Shown piece after piece: positions 16,201 through 25,502 of a stretch of 64,000 nucleotides of DNA (the first letter of the stretch is position 1; each line of letters starts with the position of its first letter). Origin of the DNA: Chloroflexota bacterium (GTDB lineage: Bacteria > Chloroflexota > Dehalococcoidia > Bin125); the NCBI GenBank assembly GCA_028875225.1, contig JAPPFB010000028.1, positions 18,792-82,791 on the forward strand, written 5' to 3'. The position numbers and the translations under genes were made by a program. Under the pieces are notes generated by a model. That model searched no databases and was not told where the DNA came from. It saw nothing but the letters and a program-made list of their open reading frames with translations.

Positions 16201-17184
16201 CTAGCCGCCCAGGACCGGCGCCGCCGGGTTGGGACAGAGCACGCGCAGAGCCTGAGGCTCCACATCAATGGCGTAGGCCGATGTCGGACCGATCTCGCCG
16301 TCGATCTGCATCGGCGGCGGATCGCCCAGCGGGGTGATCTCGAGGCGGCGGAACCGAAGGTTGGAAACGCCGGGTCCATGTGGCAGCCAGCCGTGACGCG
16401 CGAATGGTGAGAGAGCCAGGGCTCGCCAGGGCGCGCCCCTGAACATCAGCAGGTCCAGCTCGCCATCCACGACGGTGGCCCTGGGGTTGACCTCGAGCCA
16501 GGTGCCCAGCATTCGCGTGTTCCCGACCGTCATCAAACCAACATCCACGGTCTGCGTAGGTCCACCGTCGAGGCTGTAGGCGATCGACCAGGCCTTGCGG
16601 CCGACCGCTTCCTGGACAGCGGAGAAGAAGTAGGCGGGCTCGCCGAGCATTCGCTTGATCCGGCTGCGGCGGTCGCTGGCGGCGATGCCGCTGACGGCCG
16701 CGGCGTCGAGTCCCCAACTAGCCATCAGCAGGAATCGTTGAGAGCCGACCGATCCGTCAGCCTCGGTAGACCAGACGCGACCGCTGTCAATCCACATTGC
16801 TTCGCCCGGCGAGCCGTTGAGCGCAGCGAGCTGTGCCGCGACTGCGGCCAGGGGAGTCATCGGCAGGTTGGTCTCATAGGCCCAGACGTTCGCCGTGCCC
16901 AGGGGAACGGCGCCCAGTGCGGTGGGTGAACGCGCCGGAAGCCCTTGCAGAATCGACGACAGCGTGCCGTCGCCGCCGCATCCGAAGATCGCGGCCGCGC
17001 CGGCCTCGTGTGCCGCGAGCGCGGTCTGCGCAGCGTCGGCCGGGCTCCTGCTGGTGATGATGTTGGCTCGCCGACCGGCTTGCTCGGTAGCCGCTCGGCA
17101 AATCGCGGTTAGTTGCCTGGGATGGATGGCGTTGCCCGAGTTGGGATTGAGCACAAAGACGATGTCGTCAGGCTGAATCTGCAT
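16201..17184 (-). CDS. Diacylglycerol/sphingosine kinase-like lipid kinase
   Basis: A 327-residue protein with the DAGK catalytic domain: the N-terminal NPNSG motif (residues ~14-18), the nucleotide-binding GCGGDGT motif (~67-73) and a following PLGTANVWA segment. The C-terminal half, ending with DGE motifs (VVDGELD, QIDGEIG), is the usual two-layer sandwich domain. It probably phosphorylates diacylglycerol or a related lipid. ATG 17184 is preceded by a TATGTT box at exactly 6 nt, deciding against an upstream start. It converges with the diiron pair. Confidence 0.8.
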   Translation of the reverse strand: MQIQPDDIVFVLNPNSGNAIHPRQLTAICRAATEQAGRRANIITSRSPADAAQTALAAHEAGAAAIFGCGGDGTLSSILQGLPARSPTALGAVPLGTANVWAYETNLPMTPLAAVAAQLAALNGSPGEAMWIDSGRVWSTEADGSVGSQRFLLMASWGLDAAAVSGIAASDRRSRIKRMLGEPAYFFSAVQEAVGRKAWSIAYSLDGGPTQTVDVGLMTVGNTRMLGTWLEVNPRATVVDGELDLLMFRGAPWRALALSPFARHGWLPHGPGVSNLRFRRLEITPLGDPPPMQIDGEIGPTSAYAIDVEPQALRVLCPNPAAPVLGG

Positions 17185-17190
17185 TCGTGC

Positions 17191-17196
17191 AACATA
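17191..17196 (-). promoter_or_regulatory. Leaderless -10 box of the lipid-kinase gene
   Basis: TATGTT on the minus strand ends exactly 6 nt before ATG 17184; there is no Shine-Dalgarno sequence. Confidence 0.45.
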
Positions 17197-17335
17197 CGCC
17201 CAATCGCTGCTACACGGCATGCGGCCTGACGCGGGAAGCGTCAAGACTTCGCGTCAGGTCCTGATGGAGAGGCCTGTCAATCCCTTCGCCTGAATCTCCC
17301 TTGGGATAAGCTTGACCCGATTGGAGCGGGGACAC

Positions 17336-17791
17336 ATGGCGGAGCAGCGGGGCCTCGGTTGGGTACGGCTCGATCACCTCGCAATTGCGGCCGAGGATCC
17401 CAAGGCCGCCTCGCAGTTCTGGGGCAAGCTGTTCGGTCTGGAGCTGGACCACTGGACCGTCTCGAACGAGGGCGGCTTCAGGGTGTCGCAGTTCCATTTC
17501 CCCAGGCGGCAGGTCGGGCTGGAAATCATTGGGCCGTTCGACGAGTCGTCGTTTGTGCAGAAATTCATCGACGAGCGCGGGGCAGGGATGCACCACATCA
17601 CGGTCGAAGTAGAGGACGCCGACGCCGCTTGCGAGTTCGTGCGAGAGGAAATGGGGATTGAGCCGCTGAGCGAGCCGTACACCGACTTTGAATGGAACCA
17701 GTTCTTCATTCACCCGCGGGATACCGGCGGGGTGCTGGTCCAGATCTATTCCTGGCTTCCCGGCCGACGCCCGGCCGATTGGCCGCAATAG
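17336..17791 (+). CDS. VOC/glyoxalase-fold protein, methylmalonyl-CoA-epimerase-like
   Basis: A 151-residue two-repeat vicinal-oxygen-chelate protein. Metal ligands by position: His14 (LDHLAIA), Glu63 (VGLEIIG), His87 (MHHITVE), and Gln136 (VLVQIYS) where methylmalonyl-CoA epimerases normally have Glu. The motif HPRDTGGVLVQ strongly resembles the epimerase C-terminus. A methylmalonyl-CoA mutase large subunit lies at 47.9-49.6 kb, so an epimerase role is attractive, but the His/Gln change leaves other VOC activities open. GGAG precedes the ATG. Another gene follows 5 nt after the stop. Confidence 0.7.
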   Translation: MAEQRGLGWVRLDHLAIAAEDPKAASQFWGKLFGLELDHWTVSNEGGFRVSQFHFPRRQVGLEIIGPFDESSFVQKFIDERGAGMHHITVEVEDADAACEFVREEMGIEPLSEPYTDFEWNQFFIHPRDTGGVLVQIYSWLPGRRPADWPQ

Positions 17792-17796
17792 GCGCA

Positions 17797-18333
17797 ATGC
17801 CCACTCACTCCCGGTCGGCCGACCCACACCCAACGTTTCGAGACGGCGACTTTGTCCCCTCCCGAGAGGTCCCCTTTTCGTCGGAGCTGGACGAGATGAT
17901 CGCCGAGATTCGGGCGGGCAACGCGCCGAACATCGGCCGCTTCTGCGGCTATTGCTCCGCTCCGCTTGGTGACGCCGAGTCGTGCAGCGTGTGCGGAGAG
18001 ACCACTGATCGAACGCCGGCGGTCGACAAGATCGACCGCGACCTGGCGCAGATCTATCACGCCAAGCGGAAGCGTGAAGGGCTCTACGTCCACCTCGCCG
18101 CATGGTCGGGAATCCTGTTGGCCACCGGGCTGTCGATCCTGATGATTCTCTTGCTCCCCGGATGGACCAAGGTGTTCGCGGTCATCTTCCTGGTGCTCGG
18201 CGGATACTTCGCCGGGGTCTTCTTCGGCAACGTCCTAATCCAGGGGTTCGCCTATCGGGCAGGACTGAAGATGTTCGCCCGGCGCTGGACTCAATGGCGG
18301 GCTTCCGGCGGAGCGGCCCGGAGTGCGAGCTGA
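17797..18333 (+). CDS. Zinc-ribbon membrane protein
   Basis: A 178-residue protein. Residues ~48-70 contain two CxxC knuckles (FCGYC and CSVCG), forming a zinc ribbon; residues ~105-155 contain two hydrophobic helices separated by a short turn, followed by a basic, Arg/Trp-rich tail. It begins 5 nt after the VOC gene and is probably co-transcribed with it. I do not recognise a specific family. A zinc ribbon facing the cytoplasm and anchored by a helical hairpin is common in small regulatory or quality-control membrane proteins. Confidence 0.6.
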   Translation: MPTHSRSADPHPTFRDGDFVPSREVPFSSELDEMIAEIRAGNAPNIGRFCGYCSAPLGDAESCSVCGETTDRTPAVDKIDRDLAQIYHAKRKREGLYVHLAAWSGILLATGLSILMILLLPGWTKVFAVIFLVLGGYFAGVFFGNVLIQGFAYRAGLKMFARRWTQWRASGGAARSAS

Positions 18334-18469
18334 CGAACGCCCTTCTGTATCCGAGGCTGGTCGCTTCGCCGCATCGATCGACGCATACCCTGTTCCTTGT
18401 CTCTGCGTGTTGTGCAGCCGCGCTGCGTGAGCGCATCAACACCGTGCCACCGGGCACGAGGAGTCAGAA

Positions 18470-19204
18470 TTGCTGAACTTCGCGCTGGTCATGGCAAAGC
18501 GGCACTTGGCCGCAGTTCGAGATCTGTTGCCGATCTTCGCCGTGATCATCCTGTTCCAGCTGGTCGTCATCCGCGAGCCGTTTCCCGATGTGGTCAGCGT
18601 CGCGGTGGGGCTGGTGTGTGTCATTGTCGGTCTGGCGCTCTTCGTTCAGGGTCTGGAGAGCGGACTGTTCCCGCTGGGCGAGGCCCTGGCCCAGGGCATG
18701 GCGCAGAAGGGCAGCACGTTCTGGCTGCTCGCCCTCGCCTTCTCGCTCGGATTCGGCACCACGGTGGCGGAGCCGGCGCTGATCGCCGTGGCCGGCGAGG
18801 CGGCCGAAGTGGCGGCTGAGGCAAGGTTCATCGGCCGCAGCGAGGCCGCGCAGGACCGCTACGCGCTTGAGCTGCGCGTGGTCGTGGCAGTCGCCGTCGG
18901 ACTTGCCATCGTTCTGGGAGTGCTGCGCATTCTCAAGGGTTGGCCGATTCACCGGTTCATCATCGGCGGCTACATCCTGGTCATGGTGATGACCGTGTTC
19001 GCGCCCGAGGAGATTGTCGGCGTGGCCTACGACTCGGGCGGGGTGACGACCAGCACGATCACCGTGCCATTGATCACGGCGCTGGGCGTGGGACTGGCGT
19101 CCGCGATCCGCGGGCGGAACCCGATGCTCGACGGATTTGGTCTGATTGCGTTCGCCAGTCTCACGCCGATGATTTGCGTGCTCGGCTACGGGATGGTGTC
19201 CTGA
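18470..19204 (+). CDS. DUF1538 membrane protein, first subunit
   Basis: A 244-residue integral membrane protein with about seven hydrophobic segments. It contains the two motifs seen again in its neighbour: [14 protein letters not shown] (about residues 87-100) and [15 protein letters not shown] (about 185-200). The start is TTG 18470, supported by AGGAG 6 nt upstream. DUF1538 proteins are thought to be transporters, but the substrate is unknown. The stop overlaps the next start by 1 nt (TGATG). Confidence 0.75.
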   Translation: MLNFALVMAKRHLAAVRDLLPIFAVIILFQLVVIREPFPDVVSVAVGLVCVIVGLALFVQGLESGLFPLGEALAQGMAQKGSTFWLLALAFSLGFGTTVAEPALIAVAGEAAEVAAEARFIGRSEAAQDRYALELRVVVAVAVGLAIVLGVLRILKGWPIHRFIIGGYILVMVMTVFAPEEIVGVAYDSGGVTTSTITVPLITALGVGLASAIRGRNPMLDGFGLIAFASLTPMICVLGYGMVS

Positions 19205-19986
19205 TGCTGGAATCTCTGGCGCTGTTCGGGGAGACCTTGCTGTACACCCTTCGCGATGTGTCGCCGATCATCGCGATCCTCGTCGTGTTCCAGGTGGCGG
19301 TGCTGCGCCGCAAGCCGCCCAACATTGCGGGCATCGTCACCGGGTCCGTCATGGTGTTGCTGGGGCTGGCGCTGTTCCTGATCGGGCTGGACCAGGCGCT
19401 GTTCCCAATCGGTGAGACGATGGCGCGGCAACTGGTGGATGAGGCACGGACGCTGGGCGGCGTGGTGCATTGGGAAGACTACTGGCTGGTCTACCTGTTT
19501 GCGGCGGCGATCGGATTTGCGGCCACTGTGGCCGAGCCGTCGCTCATCGCAGTGGGTTTGAAGGCCGAGGAGGTGTCCGGCGGCGCGGTGAAGGCCTGGG
19601 GGCTGCGGATCGCCGTTGCGGTCGGAGTCGCCGCCGGCGTCGCTCTGGGCTGCTTCCGGATCGTGACCGGCACGCCGCTGCCCTGGTACATCGTCGGCGC
19701 GTACGTGATCGTCATCGTGCAGACGCACCTGGCCAGTCGCACGATCGTCCCGCTGGCCTACGACAGCGGGGGCGTCACCACCTCAACCGTGACCGTGCCG
19801 GTCGTGGCTGCCCTGGGGCTGGGACTGGCCGCCAACATACCGGGCCGCAGTCCGCTCATCGACGGCTTTGGGCTCATCGCGTTTGCCAGTGTCTTCCCGA
19901 TCATGACCGTATTAGGCTATGCCATCAGTGCGGACTGGGTGGAACGCTGGCGCAGGCGGAAGGAACGTCAGGAGATGGAATCATGA
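19204..19986 (+). CDS. DUF1538 membrane protein, second subunit
   Basis: A 260-residue paralogue of the preceding protein, with FAATVAEPSLIAVG and [15 protein letters not shown] at matching positions and a basic C-terminal tail (RWRRRKERQE) likely in the cytoplasm. Two half-size homologues side by side suggest a heterodimer or pseudo-symmetric transporter. It overlaps its upstream neighbour by 1 nt and its downstream PII-like neighbour by 4 nt (ATGA). Confidence 0.75.
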   Translation: MLESLALFGETLLYTLRDVSPIIAILVVFQVAVLRRKPPNIAGIVTGSVMVLLGLALFLIGLDQALFPIGETMARQLVDEARTLGGVVHWEDYWLVYLFAAAIGFAATVAEPSLIAVGLKAEEVSGGAVKAWGLRIAVAVGVAAGVALGCFRIVTGTPLPWYIVGAYVIVIVQTHLASRTIVPLAYDSGGVTTSTVTVPVVAALGLGLAANIPGRSPLIDGFGLIAFASVFPIMTVLGYAISADWVERWRRRKERQEMES

Positions 19987-20333
19987 AGATGGCGCTCGTC
20001 GTTGCGCTGGTGAGCGACGACAAGACAACCGAGGTCATCGACGCGGCGCGGGCAGGCGGCGCGACGGGCGACACGATCATCAGCGGCGTCCGCGGTGAAG
20101 GTTTGCGGCCGGAGAAGACATTCCTGGGGCTGGACCTGACCGCGCGGCGGGACATGGTGCTGTTCCTGGTGGCGGAAGGGCGGGCGCGAGACATCCTCGA
20201 GCGCATCGCGGCGGCCGGCGGCATGGATCAGGAGCATGGCGACGGGGTCGCCTTCCAGATCACGATCGAAGACGCGGTCGGCCTCTCGACTCAGCTGCCC
20301 AGGCTGATGGAAGAGCTGGAAGAAGCCCAATGA
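19983..20333 (+). CDS. PII-like signalling protein
   Basis: A 116-residue protein resembling divergent P-II family regulators: a first strand of alternating hydrophobics (MALVVALVSDD), a variable segment at the T-loop position (GATGDTIISGVRGEG), and a later helix and strand (DMVLFLVAEG). Trimeric PII proteins bind ATP/ADP and small effectors, and control neighbouring transporters. Here it overlaps both the DUF1538 gene and the CBS gene by 4 nt, indicating a regulatory role in that complex. Confidence 0.75.
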   Translation: MKMALVVALVSDDKTTEVIDAARAGGATGDTIISGVRGEGLRPEKTFLGLDLTARRDMVLFLVAEGRARDILERIAAAGGMDQEHGDGVAFQITIEDAVGLSTQLPRLMEELEEAQ

Positions 20334-20740
20334 CCACTCAGAGCGACCAACCGATGCTCCGAGTGTCCGACGTGATGGGCTCGGAACTGCACACGATCGA
20401 CGGGCTGGCGACGGCGGCCGAGGCGATGGCGCGAATGAAGCAGCTGCAGATCAGTTCACTGGTGGTGAACCGGCGCCACGATCACGACGAACTGGGAGTC
20501 ATCACGGTCAGCGACCTGGCACGAGACGTGATCACTCCCGATCGAGCTCCCGAGCGGGTCAATGTCTACGAGATCATGTCGAAGCCGGCGCTGACGGTGC
20601 GCTCGGGCATGCTCGCTCGCTACGCGGTCCGACTATTGGTCCAGTTCGGTGTGTCCCGCGCGCTGGTGATCGACGATGACGGCAATCCGCTCGGCCTGGT
20701 CACATTGCGCGACCTGGTCCTGGGCCTGTCCGCAACCTAG
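20330..20740 (+). CDS. CBS-domain pair protein
   Basis: A 136-residue protein made of two tandem CBS domains: the first around residues 14-65 (DVMGSELHTIDG...SLVV...ITVSDLAR), the second around 80-132 (EIMSKPALTVR...RALVIDDDGNPLGLVTLRDLV). Such pairs bind adenine nucleotides and regulate partner enzymes or channels. It is the last of four overlapping genes, so it probably senses cell energy state for the DUF1538 membrane proteins together with the PII-like protein. Confidence 0.8.
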   Translation: MTTQSDQPMLRVSDVMGSELHTIDGLATAAEAMARMKQLQISSLVVNRRHDHDELGVITVSDLARDVITPDRAPERVNVYEIMSKPALTVRSGMLARYAVRLLVQFGVSRALVIDDDGNPLGLVTLRDLVLGLSAT

Positions 20741-20776
20741 CTGTCGCGCGAACGAGATAACCGCGAAGGCCGGCGG

Positions 20777-22957
20777 CTACGAGCGTGACAGCGTCTTGCG
20801 ACGATGCGTGACGAAATCGTGCAGCACGTATTCGCCGAGCTCATCGGGCTGGCTGTAGAACACGCGCCCCCCGTTGATTCGCGCCACGCGGTCGACGAAC
20901 TCCTTCAGGTAGTAGCTGCGATCGAGCATGAAGACATTGATGACAATGTCTTTCTTCGTGCAGTGCCGAACTTCCTTGAGCGTCTCGCGGATGGTGATCG
21001 GCGACGGCGGATAGGCGAAGTACGAACGTCCCTGTTCGAGGTGCGCCGTCGGCTCGCCGTCGGTGATCATGATGACCTGCCGGGTGCCGACCTTGTGCTT
21101 GGCCAGCAACTGCTGCGCGATCAGCAGCGCGTGGTGCATGTTGGTGCCCAGCACGGTTTCGTCCCAACGGACGTAGGGCAGCTGGTCGGCTTTGAGCTCG
21201 CGAGCGTTCGCGCTGAACCCGATTAGATAGAGCGAGTCGCGCGGGTACTGCATCCGGATCAGGTTGTTCAGCGCCATCGCGACCTTCTTGGCCGCCTGGA
21301 ATGACCCGCGCAGCGCCATCGACCAGGAGAGGTCGAGCATCACGACGGTCGCGGTCTGGGTCAGGGTCTCGGAGCGGTAGACCTCGAAATCGTCGGGCGT
21401 CAGATTGACGGGCACCTGCGGCCCGCCCTCGGGAGCCGTGCGCAGGATGGCATTGGAGATCGTTTCCTTGAGATTGAGATGGAACGGATCGCCGAACTCG
21501 TAGAGCTTCGTGTCGTCGGCGCGGTCGCCGTAGCGGCCGGTTTCTGGGACGTTGTGTTTGCCGAAATTCTGCCGCTTGAGGTTGGCATAGATCTCGGCCA
21601 GCGCCTTCTCGCCGATCCGCCGGTTGCCGCGTGGGGTGAGTTCCCAGGCGTTGCCCTTCTTCTCGAGATAGCCGGCCTCTTCAAGTAGCTCGAGCAGTTG
21701 CTTGAGCTGCTCGAGGATTTCCCGGGCTTCCTCGCCCATCAACTCTTCGAGCTGGTCGGGATCGATGTCGTCGATGTTGCCGCCGTATTGGACCCGTTCG
21801 AGGGCGCGCTCGAGCTCGTCGAGCTGCTGCATGTCGCCCATCAGCGACATCGCGGCCTGCAGGTCGATCTCTTCCTGTCCGCGGAACGGGTACTGGTTGA
21901 GCAGGTCGCGCATCGGGTAGAGGGATTCGAGATTCTGCGCGAGCTGGGCCAGTTCCTGCTCCATGCCCATCTCGCCCATCAGCTGCTGCATCATGTCGCC
22001 CAGCTGCTGGCGCATGTCACCGGGCAGCGACGACATCAGGTTCTGCATCTGCGCGGCCTGGCGCTGCATCTGCTCGACCAGCTCGTCCAGCGACTGCGGC
22101 GGATCGTCCCCAAACATGTCGCCCCATTTGTCCATGAACTCGTCGAAGCGCGGGTCCTCCCCGCGACGCTGGCGCTCCAGCATCTCGTTGAGATCCTGCA
22201 TCATTTCGCGCATCTGCTCCATGTCCTCGGGCGACATGTCGGACATCATCTGGCTCATGTCCTGGAAGAAGCGATTCATCATCGCCTGCTTCAACTGTTC
22301 GAGCAGTTCCTCGTACTTCTGCCGCGCCTCATCGTCTTCAAACTCGTACTCCTGGAGCTCCTTGACCTGCCCGGCCGCGTCTTCCGGCAGGCGATCAATC
22401 TGCTCCTGTTTTCGCTCCAACCGCTGGCGCAGCGCTTCCTTCAATCGCTCCATCTCGTCATCGGTCAGCGGCGAGGCCTGTTGCTGCTGTCCGCCCTGTT
22501 GGCCGGACTCCTGTCCGTCCTGCTGGTCGCCGGACTCGCCCAGTGACTGACTCTGCGGCTGTCCCTGCTGATTGGGGTCGCCGGGCATCTGCTCTGCGGA
22601 CGGCTCTTGCGGCTCGGGACGTGGTCCGACCTCATCGAGGCGATCGTCCAGCGTGTCGCGCTCCATATCGAGGATCTCGTCGAGCTGGCGCTGGATGTCG
22701 TCGAAGACGGAGGAGAGATCGAAGCGTTCCAGTTGCTGGCGGCGTTGCTGGCGCAGACGCTGGAGCAGGTCGCGCATGCCGTCGGTGCGGTCGCCGTCGG
22801 GCGTGCGGATCCCACGCTGCATCATGTTGCGCAGCGCCTGTTGCAGGTCGCCGAACGAGAGCAGGTCGTCGGAGAGCGACTGGAGGACATCGTCCGCATC
22901 GAGCGCCGGAATGTCCTGCGTGCCATCCCACTGCGAGTATCGAAATCGGGTGGGCAT
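20777..22957 (-). CDS. VWA-domain protein, chelatase ChlD-like
   Basis: A 726-residue soluble protein. The N-terminal and central parts are long, charged and helical, with Gln/Met/Asp/Glu-rich stretches (about residues 100-420). The C-terminal ~200 residues are a von Willebrand A domain with an intact metal-ion-dependent adhesion site: DLSWS (DxSxS), a Thr/Gly downstream and TDGEPT. It follows a MoxR-like ATPase by 42 nt; such pairs act as chelatase-type or chaperone-type machines that insert metals or remodel complexes. The client is unknown. GGAG precedes the ATG. Confidence 0.8.
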   Translation of the reverse strand: MPTRFRYSQWDGTQDIPALDADDVLQSLSDDLLSFGDLQQALRNMMQRGIRTPDGDRTDGMRDLLQRLRQQRRQQLERFDLSSVFDDIQRQLDEILDMERDTLDDRLDEVGPRPEPQEPSAEQMPGDPNQQGQPQSQSLGESGDQQDGQESGQQGGQQQQASPLTDDEMERLKEALRQRLERKQEQIDRLPEDAAGQVKELQEYEFEDDEARQKYEELLEQLKQAMMNRFFQDMSQMMSDMSPEDMEQMREMMQDLNEMLERQRRGEDPRFDEFMDKWGDMFGDDPPQSLDELVEQMQRQAAQMQNLMSSLPGDMRQQLGDMMQQLMGEMGMEQELAQLAQNLESLYPMRDLLNQYPFRGQEEIDLQAAMSLMGDMQQLDELERALERVQYGGNIDDIDPDQLEELMGEEAREILEQLKQLLELLEEAGYLEKKGNAWELTPRGNRRIGEKALAEIYANLKRQNFGKHNVPETGRYGDRADDTKLYEFGDPFHLNLKETISNAILRTAPEGGPQVPVNLTPDDFEVYRSETLTQTATVVMLDLSWSMALRGSFQAAKKVAMALNNLIRMQYPRDSLYLIGFSANARELKADQLPYVRWDETVLGTNMHHALLIAQQLLAKHKVGTRQVIMITDGEPTAHLEQGRSYFAYPPSPITIRETLKEVRHCTKKDIVINVFMLDRSYYLKEFVDRVARINGGRVFYSQPDELGEYVLHDFVTHRRKTLSRS

Positions 22958-22999
22958 GGCTCACTCCATCAGCGAGGTCGGCGGTGCGTCGCGCGCAGG

Positions 23000-24409
23000 C
23001 TAGGCGCGATAGAAGATGCTGCCCCCGACGACGTCTTTGTTCAGTCGCTTGTTGAGATGCAGGCCCTCGAGCAGAAACTCGACCGCGGCAGCCAGCGACG
23101 CCGCGTCCTCGCCGACGTTGAGCGGCTGCAGCGCCTCGTCCAGACCTTCGACTCGGCCGACAATGGCCGCGTAGTCGCCGGCCTTCAGCGCTTCGCCGAC
23201 CTCGACCGCGAGGCCGGACTTGAACTGCGCGATCACCGGCTCCAGCGCGCCGAGTTCGAAGTAGCGGCCAAAGACCACGGCGATCGCGCCGGCGATCAGC
23301 TTCTCAATCACCTTCTCGTCGGCGCCTTCGTCGACGGTCTCCAGCTCCATCTTCCCCTGCAGCGCAGGAGCCAGGTGCCAGAGGTCGCAGATGCGCGGCG
23401 CGATCTGGTCCTCACCGCCCAGGATCCCGCGTCGCATCGCGTTCGCGGTGAGCGTCTCATATCCGGAGATCGAGGCTCGGACCGAAACGCCCGACCGCTG
23501 CGACACGTCGGGACTGCGACGGGCGAGACGGACAATCTCAGCCACGATCTCGGCCATGTAGTCGGGCATGTTGATGTTGCGTCCGGGCGCGGCCATTGGC
23601 GCGGCCTCTTGCGCGACGATTTCCAGTTCCGTCTCCAACTCGGACGGGTAGTGCGTGCGGATCTGCGCGCCGTAGCGGTCCTTGAGCGGCGTGATGATCC
23701 GGCCGCGATTGGTGTAGTCCTCGGGATTGGCCGAGGCGACGATCAACACATCCAGCGGCAGACGCACGCGGAAGCCGCGAATCTGGACGTCGCGCTCTTC
23801 CATGATGTTGAGCAGGCCGACCTGGATACGTTCCGCCAGGTCGGGCAGCTCGTTGATGCAGAAAATGCCGCGGTTGGTGCGCGGGATCAGTCCGAAGTGA
23901 ATCGTCAGCTCGTCCGAGAGATAGCGACCCTCTGCCACTTTGATCGGGTCGACCTCGCCGATCAGGTCGGCGATCGTGATGTCGGGCGTGGCCAGCTTTT
24001 CTCCGTACCGGTCGCCGCGCGAAACCCAGCGAATCGGCGCGTCGTCACCGAGTTCTTCCGCCTTCTGTCGGCCCTCGAGTGAGATCGGCGCCAGCGGTTC
24101 TTCGTAGATTTCGACGCCTTCGAGCGCGGGAATCTCGTCGTCGAGCAACCCGGTCAGCGCCCTGATGATCCGGCTCTTGGCCTGGCCGCGCTCACCCAGA
24201 AAAATCACATCCTGCTCAGCCAACAGCGCATTCTCAAGCGCCGGCACGACCGTGTCCTCATAGCCGTGAATCTCAGGGAACAGCGGTCCCCCCGCTTCCA
24301 GGCGGGCAATCAGGTTGTCGCGAATCTCTTCCCGGACGGTTCTGGGCTGATAGCCGGATTCCTTCAACTGCCCGACGGTGGTCGCCTTCCCGCTCGCTTG
24401 TGCGCTCAC
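23000..24409 (-). CDS. MoxR/ChlI-like AAA+ ATPase
   Basis: A 469-residue AAA+ ATPase. Walker A reads GERGQAKS (residues ~78-85). The Walker B strand is GIFCINELP, with Asn before the Glu instead of Asp. The sensor-1 strand is VLIVASANPEDY. The start is GTG 24409, preceded by AGGAG at 5 nt; a longer frame upstream lacks any such site. It lies between a HypE-like gene and a VWA gene on the same strand, and would act with the VWA protein as an ATP-driven chelatase or remodelling motor. Confidence 0.8.
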   Translation of the reverse strand: MSAQASGKATTVGQLKESGYQPRTVREEIRDNLIARLEAGGPLFPEIHGYEDTVVPALENALLAEQDVIFLGERGQAKSRIIRALTGLLDDEIPALEGVEIYEEPLAPISLEGRQKAEELGDDAPIRWVSRGDRYGEKLATPDITIADLIGEVDPIKVAEGRYLSDELTIHFGLIPRTNRGIFCINELPDLAERIQVGLLNIMEERDVQIRGFRVRLPLDVLIVASANPEDYTNRGRIITPLKDRYGAQIRTHYPSELETELEIVAQEAAPMAAPGRNINMPDYMAEIVAEIVRLARRSPDVSQRSGVSVRASISGYETLTANAMRRGILGGEDQIAPRICDLWHLAPALQGKMELETVDEGADEKVIEKLIAGAIAVVFGRYFELGALEPVIAQFKSGLAVEVGEALKAGDYAAIVGRVEGLDEALQPLNVGEDAASLAAAVEFLLEGLHLNKRLNKDVVGGSIFYRA

Positions 24410-24461
24410 ATCGACTCCTGTCCACTGCCGACCGGCTCGCTCGAACGCGATCGGCGCCACA

Positions 24462-25463
24462 TCACGGTGTTGAGCGCCGGGCATCGTCAAACGCCCGCAA
24501 CGCTTCGTCGCGCTCGAAGCGCGGAAGCGGTCCCATCTGGCCGCCGAATCTGAGTGTAGCGGGTGACCCGGCGGCGACCCGGCCGATCGCCGATGCTTGC
24601 ACACCGGCGTTGGACAACGCCGAAAGTGCGCGCTCGACCGCGCCCGGCGATACAGCGGCCAGCAAGGTGCCGGAGCCCAGCAAACCCAGCGGATCCAGAT
24701 CGCGCTCCGAGCAGACGGCCATCGTCTGGGGTAGCCAGATCACGTCGTCGCCGACTAACTGCGGAGACCGACCGGCGGACTCCGCCAGCTCCAGCGCTGC
24801 GGTCGCGATCCCACCTTCGGTCACGTCGTGCATCGCGTGGACGCCGTCAACCGCCCTGAGCGCGCGAGCGGCTGCGGCGACGCTGATCCCCGGATCATCG
24901 AGCAATTGCGGGTAGCCGAGAATCGCCGTGCCTTCGACCGCAGCCGCTCCGGCCTGGATGATGACATCCCCGTCGGCAGCGCCATTCGAGGGGATGAACT
25001 CGTCCATCGCGGCAGTGCCGATCAGAGTGCAGGAGACGACGCTGCGCACGACCGCATCGGTGATTTCCGTGTGGCCGCCCACCAGTGCCACCCCTGCCTC
25101 CGCGCACGCCAGCGTCAGATCAGCGAGTAGCTCCTGAATCGCTGCGGCGTCCACACCCTCCGGCGCCAGCACCGTGGCCAGCATCCACTGCGGCTCGGCG
25201 CCGACGGCGAAGATGTCGTTGGCATTGACCGCGACTGCGAGCCGTCCCGCATTGGAATCGACAAATGTGATCGGGTCCGATGCGGCGACCAGCGCGCGTC
25301 CGCCCCACTCAATGACTGCGGCGTCGAGCCCGACGCCCGAGCCCTGGATGACCCGCGCGTCCCGGTTCGATCCAAACACTGCGGACAGGAGGTCGGGCGG
25401 AACCTTGCCGGTCGCGAGCGGCCTCCGATTTGCCGAAGATGCTGGGTCAGACAACTCTGCCAA
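24462..25463 (-). CDS. HypE-like / AIR-synthase-related protein
   Basis: A 333-residue protein of the PurM/AIR-synthase ATP-binding superfamily. The N-terminal half has the GSGVGLDAAV and DPITFVDSNAG motifs; GGHTEITDAVV and HDVTEGGI are typical of HypE, ThiL and related ATP users. It lacks the Cys/Sec and Lys expected in the SelD active site. The start is TTG at 25463, which is not well supported. It heads an operon with the MoxR ATPase and VWA genes; HypE proteins take part in metal-cofactor assembly, which would fit. Divergent from the swivel-domain gene. Confidence 0.7.
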   Translation of the reverse strand: MAELSDPASSANRRPLATGKVPPDLLSAVFGSNRDARVIQGSGVGLDAAVIEWGGRALVAASDPITFVDSNAGRLAVAVNANDIFAVGAEPQWMLATVLAPEGVDAAAIQELLADLTLACAEAGVALVGGHTEITDAVVRSVVSCTLIGTAAMDEFIPSNGAADGDVIIQAGAAAVEGTAILGYPQLLDDPGISVAAAARALRAVDGVHAMHDVTEGGIATAALELAESAGRSPQLVGDDVIWLPQTMAVCSERDLDPLGLLGSGTLLAAVSPGAVERALSALSNAGVQASAIGRVAAGSPATLRFGGQMGPLPRFERDEALRAFDDARRSTP

Positions 25464-25502
25464 CTCTCGAACGTTCCCGCCGCAGCAGCCGAACTTCTTG
25501 CA

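Noticed and set aside
21698..22546. Plus-strand frame opposite the VWA gene
   Set aside because: Leu/His-rich shadow of the Gln/Met/Glu-rich VWA insert, with no start signal or family.
24462..25463. SelD (selenophosphate synthetase)
   Set aside because: It belongs to the same ATP-binding superfamily, but the N-terminal Cys/Sec-containing active-site segment and its Lys are missing; HypE/AIR-synthase-like motifs fit better.
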